Origin: Alphaproteobacteria bacterium
GTDB lineage: Bacteria; Pseudomonadota; Alphaproteobacteria; UBA8366; GCA-2717185
Direction of reading: 5' to 3'
Assembly (NCBI GenBank): GCA_012103325.1
Contig: WLWY01000015.1
Coordinates: 62,001 to 126,000 of the forward strand
DNA: 64,000 nt
Positions within the stretch are counted from its first letter, which is position 1; every line of letters starts with the position of its first letter. Shown one piece after another: positions 26,697 through 34,240 of this stretch. A model generated the notes under the pieces. The model was not told the DNA's origin, did not search any database, and saw only the letters and a list, made by a program, of their open reading frames with translations. Made by a program: the position numbers and the translations under genes.

Positions 26697-27852
26697 GAGA
26701 CCTCTGCGAAACGGGTTCAGGATCGGAGATAATCGTTGGGTTTGGAGGTTGGTGCATAGGTTTGGCGGTTTTTCGCGTTGGGTTTTGGGACGCTCTTGAC
26801 GAGATCGGCAAGGGACGGTGTCAGGGCATAAGAGTTTCGGCACGTCTCAGGTTCATGGCGATGCACAGGAGATGAAGGTGGGACTGGTTCTTCTGCATCC
26901 CCCTGTATCGGGCCCGGCGGTATCGGTAAGACCGCTTCAGAGTTCCGAACAGGCGCTCGACATTAGCGCGGATCGGGGAGATCAGGCGGTTGCGGACCTG
27001 TTGCCAGTGCGGCAGCGCCGGTTGGTTCTTATGGCTGCGGTGCATGATCCGGTCCTTGATGCCCCTCGCCTTGAGGCGCCGGCGGCGCTCCTTGTGCTCA
27101 TAGGCTTTGTCAGCATAGACCGCCCGCTCGTCGCCCTGGATCAGCGCGTCGGCCACTTCGCTCTCATAGGTTTTGGCCGACGTCATCATCGCATCGCGGA
27201 TCAATTCGGAGCCCTGATCGACGGCGATATGCGCCTTGTACCCGAAATAGGCCGTGCGCCCGCGCCGCGTCCAATCGGCATCCGGATCGAGCGCCGAACG
27301 CTCGCCGGAAACACCGGACGGCCGGCTGACCGAAGCCTCGATCAGGGTGGCATCGATCAGTGTGCCCGTCTTCAGCATCAGCCCGTGACGCTCCAACTGC
27401 CGGTTCGTTTCCGCCAGAAGCTTCGCCGTCAGTTTCCTCTCTGCCAGCGCCGCCCGGAAGCGCACGAACGTCGTCTCGTCCGGTGTCTCGTCGCTCAACG
27501 AGAACCCGCAGAACCGTCGGAACGACAGACGATCCCCCAACGCCTCCTCCAGGTCCGGGTCGGAAAGACCATACCATTGCTGCAGCAAAACCGCCTTGTA
27601 CATCGACAGCGCCGGATACCCTCTGCGCCCCTTCTTCGAGCGAACCGACTTCAGGAGCTTCTCGAAGCGAGACCAGTCGAAAAGACCTTCGATACGCTCC
27701 AGACGTTTATTCGAACCCGCACCCGGCGCCACAAACGCATCCGCAAAGCCACCCTCACCAACCCGCTTCTCACCCATCAAGACCTCCGTCATAGCGATCA
27801 CTCTAAAGAATCACCGTTTCGACAAAGTTGCTACCCATTTCGCAGAGGTCTC
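26697..27852 (-). mobile_element. IS5-family insertion sequence (~1.16 kb)
   Basis: Terminal inverted repeats at 26697-26711 and 27838-27852 are identical over 15 bp (17 bp if AG/CT at the tips are counted). CTCAAG is present on both sides; because the tips overlap the target symmetry, the true duplication may be 3 to 6 bp. One transposase gene fills the element. The ends and gene are intact, so it may still move. Confidence 0.9.
26821..27801 (-). CDS. IS5-family transposase
   Basis: DDE transposase of 326 aa. ALSMYKAVLLQQWYGLSDPDLEEAL is the N-terminal helix-turn-helix region. The catalytic acids are in GTLIDATLIEAS (~150), AVYADKAYEHKE (~225) and RANVERLFGTLKRSYRYRRARY (~285), the last matching the Y-2-R-3-E-6-K box. 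The frame is full length and uninterrupted. Methionines at residues 4 and 9 are alternative starts. Confidence 0.92.
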   Translation of the reverse strand: MIAMTEVLMGEKRVGEGGFADAFVAPGAGSNKRLERIEGLFDWSRFEKLLKSVRSKKGRRGYPALSMYKAVLLQQWYGLSDPDLEEALGDRLSFRRFCGFSLSDETPDETTFVRFRAALAERKLTAKLLAETNRQLERHGLMLKTGTLIDATLIEASVSRPSGVSGERSALDPDADWTRRGRTAYFGYKAHIAVDQGSELIRDAMMTSAKTYESEVADALIQGDERAVYADKAYEHKERRRRLKARGIKDRIMHRSHKNQPALPHWQQVRNRLISPIRANVERLFGTLKRSYRYRRARYRGMQKNQSHLHLLCIAMNLRRAETLMP

Positions 27853-27944
27853 CTCAAGGGGGAGGAAGATTAGGCTCTGAGTTTCCGGGATTGTCCCCTC
27901 CCCCTTGAGGGGCTGAACGGCTTTGATGACCGTTCAGGGCTAGG

Positions 27945-28907
27945 GTGGGGGTGGACGGCGATGGGCTCGAAAGATCTCCTTATCAATCCCCAGGCTTGCC
28001 AGCGCTTGGCAACACACCCCGGAACCCCTACATAACCGCGATTACTGAAAAACAACCCACAAAGTGGATCCGGCGCGTGCCGTGGATCGGCGAGAAGATT
28101 GCCGATCGTCTGGAACATACGCCAACGGTTGCGGTGCTGCGGCTGAACGGCGTGATCGGGCGTCAGGGCGGCTTGCGCCGCGGCGGACTGACCCTGGCCG
28201 ATCTGGCCGAGTCCATCGAGCGTGCGTTCAAGATGCCGCGGGTGTCAGCCGTGGCGCTGTCGGTGAATTCGCCGGGCGGCTCGCCGGTGCAGTCGGCCCT
28301 GATCGCGACGCGCATCCGTGCGCTGTCGGCGGAAAAGGACGTGCCGGTTTACGCCTTCTGCGAAGATGTCGCGGCGTCCGGTGGCTACTGGCTGGCCTGC
28401 GCCGCGGACGAAATCTATGCCGACGGCGCGTCGATCATCGGCTCGATCGGCGTCGTCTCAGCCGGGTTTGGTTTTCCGTCCCTGCTGGAAAAGATCGGCG
28501 TCGAACGCCGCGTGTACACCGCGGGCGACAAGAAGGCGATCCTCGATCCGTTCCAGGCGGAAGACCCGACAGACATCGAACATCTGAAGGAACTGCAGGC
28601 CGACATTCACGAGCAGTTCAAGGCACATGTCCGCGACCGGCGCGGCGACCGGCTGGAGGCGGAAGAGGACACGCTGTTCAGCGGCGAGTTCTGGACTGGC
28701 AACCGTTCCCTGGCGCTGGGTCTGGTCGACGGCATCGGCGATCTGCGCACGGTCATGCGCGAAAAATTCGGCGACAAGGTGCGCCTGAAGGTCGTCGGCG
28801 GCCGCAAGGGCTGGCTCGAACGCCGCCTCGGCATCCGCACGGCGTGGGCCGACGATATGCTCGACGCGGTCGAGGCGCGGTCGCTCTGGGCTCGGTTCGG
28901 GCTTTAG
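27945..28907 (+). CDS. sppA: Signal peptide peptidase SppA-type S49 protease (start unresolved)
   Basis: Membrane-associated serine/lysine protease that degrades cleaved signal peptides. ALSVNSPGGSPVQSALIATR and FCEDVAASGGYWLACAADEIYA contain the nucleophile serine; VYTAGDKKAILDPF carries the general-base lysine. The coordinates give the open frame, but its first codons (27945-27958) are the arm of a family C repeat, so the real start is later. The next in-frame options are TTG 27996 and GTG 28077, and the family-like KWIRRVPWIGEKI begins at ~28062. No ribosome site is clear. The N-terminus may have been remodelled by the repeat. Confidence 0.85.
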   Translation: MGVDGDGLERSPYQSPGLPALGNTPRNPYITAITEKQPTKWIRRVPWIGEKIADRLEHTPTVAVLRLNGVIGRQGGLRRGGLTLADLAESIERAFKMPRVSAVALSVNSPGGSPVQSALIATRIRALSAEKDVPVYAFCEDVAASGGYWLACAADEIYADGASIIGSIGVVSAGFGFPSLLEKIGVERRVYTAGDKKAILDPFQAEDPTDIEHLKELQADIHEQFKAHVRDRRGDRLEAEEDTLFSGEFWTGNRSLALGLVDGIGDLRTVMREKFGDKVRLKVVGGRKGWLERRLGIRTAWADDMLDAVEARSLWARFGL

Positions 28908-29041
28908 AGCAGATCAAGATTGATCGACCCATTTCTTGGGTTCGAACGATTTTGTGAATCTGCTCGTTATGAATAGTTGAGAGCAAATTCACGCGGTCCT
29001 TGGATCGCCACAGGCGATTCCAACGAACCCCGATTTGCTCT
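28905..29041 (+). repeat. Family B two-hairpin repeat, copy 1
   Basis: Begins with the sppA TAG stop. Hairpin a (28907-28965): GAGCAGAT pairs with ATCTGCTC and encloses GACCCATTTCTTGGGTTC. Hairpin b (28980-29041): AGAGCAAAT pairs with ATTTGCTCT and encloses GGATCGCC...GGCGATTCC. Same order and loop sequences as the copy at 49086. Confidence 0.85.
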
Positions 29042-29092
29042 GTGGCGGCATTTCTTTGACCGGCGTTTCCATTCCGCGCTAAACAGTCGGTG

Positions 29093-29311
29093 ATGCTGCT
29101 AAAATTCCTCACCCTCGCTGCGGTCATTGCGATCGCCTGGTACGGCTTCAAGCTCGTCGGGCGCATCGGCCAGCAGCACAAGCAAAAACTCACCCGCGAC
29201 GAGAAGGCGGCGCGCGACGGCGTCGCCGATACAGTGCAATGCCCGGTTTGCGACGCCTATATCGCCGAAGACATTAAGAGCAACTGCGGTAAGGCGGACT
29301 GCCCTTATTGA
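29093..29311 (+). CDS. PP0621-like small membrane-anchored zinc-ribbon protein
   Basis: A 72-residue protein: N-terminal membrane helix (LLKFLTLAAVIAIAWYGFKLV), charged stretch KLTRDEKAARD, then CPVCDAYIAE...CGKADCPY, four cysteines in the CxxC...C...C layout typical of the PP0621 family, expected to hold zinc. GTG 29090 immediately upstream is an alternative start. Role unknown. Confidence 0.78.
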   Translation: MLLKFLTLAAVIAIAWYGFKLVGRIGQQHKQKLTRDEKAARDGVADTVQCPVCDAYIAEDIKSNCGKADCPY

Positions 29312-29369
29312 TGGTGGCGTTATGCGTCGCCCGCGCTACCCCTACCATCGTCGTCCTTGGGCTTGACCC

Positions 29370-30637
29370 ACTGTTGTCCGGTTTAATTCAGTGGACGGTT
29401 TGCATGGCATTGATTCTACTGGTGACCAATCGTTTGGCGACGTTTTGGACACGGGAAAGGATCAACACCATGCGGCATGAGAATAGCGTATTTCATGATC
29501 TGATGAAGCGTGTTCCTTGGGATCGTTTTGCGGCTTTGGTGGAACGGCATGAAGCCGACAAACACGTTCGCCGCCTGAGCACGAAGGACCAGTTCATCGC
29601 CCTGCTATATGCTCAGCTTTCCGGTGCGGTGAGCTTGCGCGAGATCGTCGGCGGTCTACAGAGCCATCGTGCCCGGCTCTATCATGTCGGCGGTCGCCTT
29701 GTGACGCGTTCGACGCTGGCCGATGCGAACGCGACGCGGCCGAGCGCGGTGTTCTCGGAGCTGTTCACGGCGTTGGTTGGGCGCGCCGGGCGCGGGTTGC
29801 GGCGGACGCTTGGCGAGGCGACCTACCTGATCGATGCCAGTCCGCTTGCCTTGAGTGGCCGGGGATCGCAGTGGGCGTATTTTTCGGCCAGGGCCTGTGG
29901 CGCGAAACTGCATGTGGTTTACGATGCGGGCGCCGAACACCCGGTCTACGCGGCGGTGACGCCGGCAAAGACCGCCGATATCAAGGTGGCGCAGGAGATG
30001 CCGATCGAGGCGGGCGCGACCTATGTCTTTGATCTGGCTTACTACGATTACGCCTGGTGGGCGAAGCTCGACGCCGCGGGTTGCCGCATTGTCACCCGTT
30101 TCAAGTCGCACACGCCGCTAACAGAGGCCACCGATCGGGCGGTGCCCGAGGGCGAAGACATCTTGTCCGACCGGGTCGGCCTGCTGCCCAAACGGCAAAG
30201 GATGAGCCGCAAAAACCCCTTCTCCAAGCCCGTGCGCGAAGTCACGGTGCGGATCGATACCGGCAAGACCCTCCGGATCCTGTCCAACGATCTGGACGCC
30301 TCGGCCCGGCAAATCGCCGACCTCTATAAGCGCCGCTGGGCGATCGAGCTGTTCTTTCGCTGGGTCAAACAGAACCTCAAAATCCGGCACTTCCTCGGCC
30401 GGTCCGAGAATGCCGTGCGCATTCAGATCACCGTTGCCCTGATCGCCTATCTCTTGCTTCACCTCGCAAAAGCCGATCAGAAAACCGTCAAATCCCCGCT
30501 CGCATTCGCTCGCCTCGTCCGAACAAACCTCATGCATCGAAAGCGCATTGACCGTCTGCTCGAACCTGAACCAAACACACCTCAATGCCAAAATCAGTTG
30601 GCCTTCATATGTTAGAGAAATTAAACCGGACAACAGT
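29370..30637 (+). mobile_element. IS4-family insertion sequence (1268 bp)
   Basis: Perfect inverted ends of at least 19 bp (ACTGTTGTCCGGTTTAATT and its reverse). An 11-bp direct duplication GGGCTTGACCC flanks it at 29359-29369 and 30638-30648, within the range for the family. The pre-insertion sequence, CGTCCTTGGGCTTGACCCGAGGACC in two halves, was itself a hairpin. Intact, probably recent. Confidence 0.93.
29470..30615 (+). CDS. IS4-family transposase with DUF4372 N-terminus
   Basis: 381 aa DDE transposase. MRHENSVFHDLMKRVPWDRF to SLREIVGGLQSH is the DUF4372 module. Catalytic residues: YLIDASPLAL (~125), YVFDLAYYDYAWW (~190) and the YKRRWAIELFFRWVKQNLKI box with the glutamate (~297). Start ATG 29470 chosen from the family N-terminus and GGGAAAGG upstream; the frame is open for 54 more codons to the left but that part includes the IS end. 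Full length. Confidence 0.92.
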   Translation: MRHENSVFHDLMKRVPWDRFAALVERHEADKHVRRLSTKDQFIALLYAQLSGAVSLREIVGGLQSHRARLYHVGGRLVTRSTLADANATRPSAVFSELFTALVGRAGRGLRRTLGEATYLIDASPLALSGRGSQWAYFSARACGAKLHVVYDAGAEHPVYAAVTPAKTADIKVAQEMPIEAGATYVFDLAYYDYAWWAKLDAAGCRIVTRFKSHTPLTEATDRAVPEGEDILSDRVGLLPKRQRMSRKNPFSKPVREVTVRIDTGKTLRILSNDLDASARQIADLYKRRWAIELFFRWVKQNLKIRHFLGRSENAVRIQITVALIAYLLLHLAKADQKTVKSPLAFARLVRTNLMHRKRIDRLLEPEPNTPQCQNQLAFIC

Positions 30638-30829
30638 GGGCTTGACCCGAGGACCCAAGCTGCAGCCGCACCGCGATTTTTTTCATGGTCGCGCGGCCGA
30701 GAGATGGATGCTCGTGTCAAGCACAAGCATGACAGTATGGGAGAGGCGTCACGCCCCAAACCCCAACTTGACCCTGGTTCGGGGCATCGGTAGGTTGCGG
30801 CGCAATCGCGCGCTTTTATTGGCCGGGTC

Positions 30830-31705
30830 ATGGCCCCAGACATCGCTCAAGACAACAGCTTCCAAGCGCTTATCCTGAAACTGCACGCTTACTGGTCGGC
30901 GCGCGGCTGCGTGATTTTGCAACCCTATGACATGGAGGTCGGGGCGGGTACGTTTCACCCGGCGACGACCCTGCGGGCGCTCGGCCCCAAGCCCTGGAAG
31001 GCCGCCTATGTGCAGCCGTCGCGGCGGCCGACGGACGGGCGCTATGGCGAGAATCCGAACCGGCTGCAGCATTACTACCAGTATCAGGTCATCCTGAAGC
31101 CGTCCCCGGCGGACAGTCAGGAGCTTTATCTCGGTAGCCTGCGGGCGCTCGGCATCGATCCGCTGGCGCATGACATCCGCTTCGTCGAAGACGACTGGGA
31201 AAGCCCCACTCTGGGCGCCTGGGGCCTCGGCTGGGAGGTTTGGTGCGACGGCATGGAAGTCAGCCAGTTCACCTATTTCCAGCAGGTCGGCGGCATCGAC
31301 TGCGACCCGGTCTCCGTCGAACTGACCTACGGGCTGGAGCGGCTGGCGATGTATGTGCAGGGGGTCGAGAACGTCTACGATCTGGCCTTCAACGCCGACG
31401 GCGTGCGCTATGGCGAGGTGTTCCTGCAATCCGAACAGGAGTTCTCCGCCTACAATTTCGAGCACGCCGATGTCGACATGCTGCGCCGCCATTTCGAAGA
31501 CGCGGAAACCGAATGCCAGGCGGTGCTCGATGCCGGCCTTGTACTGCCGGCGTACGATCAATGCCTTAAGGCGAGCCACCTGTTCAACCTGCTCGACGCC
31601 CGCGGCGTCATCAGCGTCACCGAGCGGCAGGCCTATATCCTGCGCATCCGGACCCTGGCGCGCGGCGCCGCGGAGCAATGGATTGCGAGCCAGGGGGCGG
31701 GATGA
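30830..31705 (+). CDS. glyQ: Glycyl-tRNA synthetase alpha subunit
   Basis: Catalytic subunit of the bacterial alpha2beta2 enzyme that charges tRNA-Gly. 291 aa, fully typical: FQALILKLHAYWSARGCVILQPYDMEVGAGTF in two parts, AYVQPSRRPTDGRYGENPNRLQHYYQYQV, WEVWCDGMEVSQFTYFQQ and ELTYGLERLAMY, the class II motif 3. Partner glyS follows on the same strand but at an unusual 246-bp distance. Confidence 0.98.
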   Translation: MAPDIAQDNSFQALILKLHAYWSARGCVILQPYDMEVGAGTFHPATTLRALGPKPWKAAYVQPSRRPTDGRYGENPNRLQHYYQYQVILKPSPADSQELYLGSLRALGIDPLAHDIRFVEDDWESPTLGAWGLGWEVWCDGMEVSQFTYFQQVGGIDCDPVSVELTYGLERLAMYVQGVENVYDLAFNADGVRYGEVFLQSEQEFSAYNFEHADVDMLRRHFEDAETECQAVLDAGLVLPAYDQCLKASHLFNLLDARGVISVTERQAYILRIRTLARGAAEQWIASQGAG

Positions 31706-31774
31706 TGCGTTTGCGTTTCCCCGATGACAGTTTAGTTGCCCGCATTTTGCCATCGGCGACTAAATCCCCAATAT

Positions 31775-31888
31775 CGTCATCCCTGACAAGCGGCGTAGCC
31801 GCGCAGATCGGGGATCCATTTTCATGCCGGGCGCGGTTGCAGCTTGGATCCCGGATCGGCGGCGCAATGCGCCTTGTCCGGGATGACG
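31775..31888. repeat. Family D palindrome between glyQ and glyS
   Basis: Arms 31775-31790 (CGTCATCCCTGACAAG) and 31873-31888 (CTTGTCCGGGATGACG) pair with one mismatch, and GCGGCG...GCGGC blocks extend the stem. The centre holds GGGGATCCATTTT...TTGGATCCC, a second nested stem. Repeats of the GTCATCCC...GGGATGAC kind are common between genes in this bacterial group. Confidence 0.75.
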
Positions 31889-31951
31889 GGTGTGGGGGCT
31901 TGAGTGGCGTTGTGTCATGGGCGATGACCTTCCCTCCGACCGGGGGTGCTC

Positions 31952-34054
31952 GTGCCTGAGCTCCTCCTCGAACTCCTGTCGGAAGAAATCCCGGCACGTA
32001 TGCAAAAGCGCGCCGCCGAGGATCTCAAGCGCCTCGTCACCGACGGGCTTAAGAAAGCCGGTCTCGCTTTCGACCGCGCCGAGGCGTTCGCGACACCACG
32101 GCGGCTGGTGCTGGTGGTCGATGGGCTGCCGGACAAGCAGCCGGATGTGCGCGACGAGCGCAAGGGGCCGAAGGTGGGAGCGCCGGACAAGGCCATCGAA
32201 GGGTTCCTACGCAGCGCCGGGCTCGACTCGCTGGATCAGTGCGAGAAGCGCGACACCGGCAAGGGTGAGGCCTGGTTTGCTGTAATCGAGCGGGCCGGGT
32301 CGGATTCGACAACGGTTATCGCCGAATTGCTGAACGACGTCTTCGCGAAATTTCCCTGGCCCAAATCGATGCGCTGGGGGACGGAAGCGTTGCGCTGGGT
32401 CCGTCCGGTCGAGCGTGTGCTCTGCGTGTTTGGCGGAAGCACCGTCGACGGCTTTGCGTTAAATGCAGTCACAGCGGCGAACGCGACAACGGGCCATCGA
32501 TTCCTCGCACCGGACGCTATCGAAGTTACAGACTTCGCGGACTACAAGGCGAAACTCGCGGATGCCCATGTCATGCTCGATCCGGCGGAACGCCGCGCAG
32601 TGATCGCACGGGATTTGCAGAAGCTTGCAGACGCCGAAGGCCTCACCATCAAGGACGACCCCGGCCTGCTTGACGAAGTCGCCGGTCTCGTCGAGTGGCC
32701 GGTGGTGCTGCTCGGTGACATCGATGCCGCGTTCATGGATTTGCCGGAGGAGGCGTTGACCTCGTCGATGCGGGCGCATCAGAAGTATTTTTCGCTGCTC
32801 GCTGCCGATGGCAGTCTGGCGCCGCGCTTCGGGTTCGTCGCGAACATGGCGGCAGCGGATGGCGGGGCGGCCATCGTTGCGGGGAACGAGCGGGTGCTGC
32901 GGGCGCGGCTCGCGGACGCCAAGTTCTTCTGGGATCAGGACCGCAAGATGCGGCTCACCGACCGTGCCCCGGCGCTCGACGCCATCACCTTTCACGCCAA
33001 GCTTGGCACCGTCGCGGCGAAGACACAGCGGGTTGCGGCGCTGGCGGCCGACCTAACGGACAACATCCCCGGCGCCGACCGCGATGCGGCGCGTGGCGCG
33101 GCATTGCTGTGCAAAGCAGATTTGGTGACCGGCATGGTCGGCGAGTTCCCCGACCTGCAAGGTACAATGGGCCGCTACTACGCCATCGCCGATGGCGAGA
33201 GCGAGGCCGTCGCCGACGCGATTGCCGACCATTACTCGCCGGTCGGACCGAACGACCGCTGTCCGACCGCGCCGGTGTCGGTCGCCGTCGCGCTGGCCGA
33301 CAAGATCGACACCCTGGTCGGATTCTGGCTGATCGACGAAAAACCGACCGGCTCGAAGGACCCCTATGCGCTGCGCCGCGCGGCACTGGGCGTCATTCGG
33401 CTGATCCTGGAAAACAAGCTGCGCTTCAATCTGCTCGCCGCCTTCGCGATCGCCATGCGGCTCTATCAGGAAGAAACCCTCGCGCTGCGCGACACGGCCC
33501 ATGCGGCGGACGCGGCGCGCGAGACGGCGCTGGACCTGCTGGCCTTCTTCGCCGACCGGCTGAAGGTGCATCTGCGCGAGCAGGGCGTGCGGCACGACCA
33601 TGTCGCCGCGATCTTCGCCCTGGGCGGTGAAGACGACTTCGTCCGGTTGATGGCACGTGTCGAAGCGTTGCGCGGCTTCCTGGACAGCGACGATGGCGAG
33701 AACCTGCTCGTCGCCTACCGGCGCGCGGCGAATATCGTGCGGATCGAGGAAAAAAAGGATTCTTTAGCCTTTTCCGCCGATAGCTATGAGCCGGCAAAGG
33801 CGGAAGGCGATGAAGCGATGCTGTGGGATGGGCTGACGGCGGCGCGCAATGCGGTCGGGCCGGCCGTCGAGCAGGAAGATTACGCGGCTGCAATGGGCGC
33901 GATGGCGCAGCTCCGTGCGCCGGTGGACCGCTTCTTCGACAATGTCATCGTGAACGCCGACGATGCTGATCTTCGGCATAACCGATTGTGTTTGCTTGCA
34001 AATTTGACAGTAGTGATGAGCCAGGTGGCGGATTTCAGTCAGGTCGAGGGTTAG
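31952..34054 (+). CDS. glyS: Glycyl-tRNA synthetase beta subunit
   Basis: tRNA-binding subunit of the heterotetrameric synthetase, ~700 aa. GTG 31952 is taken as start, giving MPELLLELLSEEIPARMQKR, the family's standard beginning; GGGGG at 31942-31946 lies at the right distance, whereas GTG 31946 would overlap it. Typical blocks: TPRRLVLVVDGLPDKQPD, GFLRSAGL, FPWPKSMRWG, ALTSSMRAHQKYF and LADKIDTLVGFW. Ends with an anticodon-binding-like helical region with FFDNVIVNADD. Confidence 0.97.
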   Translation: MPELLLELLSEEIPARMQKRAAEDLKRLVTDGLKKAGLAFDRAEAFATPRRLVLVVDGLPDKQPDVRDERKGPKVGAPDKAIEGFLRSAGLDSLDQCEKRDTGKGEAWFAVIERAGSDSTTVIAELLNDVFAKFPWPKSMRWGTEALRWVRPVERVLCVFGGSTVDGFALNAVTAANATTGHRFLAPDAIEVTDFADYKAKLADAHVMLDPAERRAVIARDLQKLADAEGLTIKDDPGLLDEVAGLVEWPVVLLGDIDAAFMDLPEEALTSSMRAHQKYFSLLAADGSLAPRFGFVANMAAADGGAAIVAGNERVLRARLADAKFFWDQDRKMRLTDRAPALDAITFHAKLGTVAAKTQRVAALAADLTDNIPGADRDAARGAALLCKADLVTGMVGEFPDLQGTMGRYYAIADGESEAVADAIADHYSPVGPNDRCPTAPVSVAVALADKIDTLVGFWLIDEKPTGSKDPYALRRAALGVIRLILENKLRFNLLAAFAIAMRLYQEETLALRDTAHAADAARETALDLLAFFADRLKVHLREQGVRHDHVAAIFALGGEDDFVRLMARVEALRGFLDSDDGENLLVAYRRAANIVRIEEKKDSLAFSADSYEPAKAEGDEAMLWDGLTAARNAVGPAVEQEDYAAAMGAMAQLRAPVDRFFDNVIVNADDADLRHNRLCLLANLTVVMSQVADFSQVEG

Positions 34055-34081
34055 GGGTTTTGATGTTGATGATGCATCGCA

Positions 34082-34180
34082 CCCCCACCCCAACCCTCCC
34101 CCCTCAAGGAGGAGGGGGAATTCGTTTGGCCGGCAAAATTCAATCCCCTCCCCCCTGGTGGGGGAGGGTTAGGGTGGGGG
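34082..34180. repeat. Family C palindromic repeat, intact copy
   Basis: Arms 34082-34102 (CCCCCACCCCAACCCTCCCCC) and 34160-34180 pair over 21 positions with one wobble. Two smaller hairpins with CTCAAGGAGG and CCTGGTGG cores lie between them. Lies between glyS and ppdK. Confidence 0.75.
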
Positions 34181-34240
34181 GAACCCCCGAATCGTGGAAG
34201 TCTCGCTGCCTAAGGCGAAAACCGGGAAGGGTATCCGGAA

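Larger units (their letters stand above)
26663..27958. repeat. Family C palindromic repeat, interrupted by an IS5-family element
   Basis: Outer arms 26663-26677 and 27944-27958 are perfect 15-bp inverted copies rich in CCCCCACC/GGTGGGGG. Inside are the CTCCCCC-CTCAAG-GGGGAGG core and a second hairpin at ~27893-27911. The IS sits in the CTCAAG core, which is duplicated. A related uninterrupted copy is at 34082-34180. Confidence 0.7.

Noticed and set aside
26818..27873. 351-codon plus-strand frame across the IS5 element
   Set aside because: Mirror of the transposase gene; no protein features.
34082..34180. Possible CRISPR-like direct repetition of CTCCCCC blocks
   Set aside because: The blocks are arms of one palindrome, not regularly spaced direct repeats with unique spacers; no cas genes are present.
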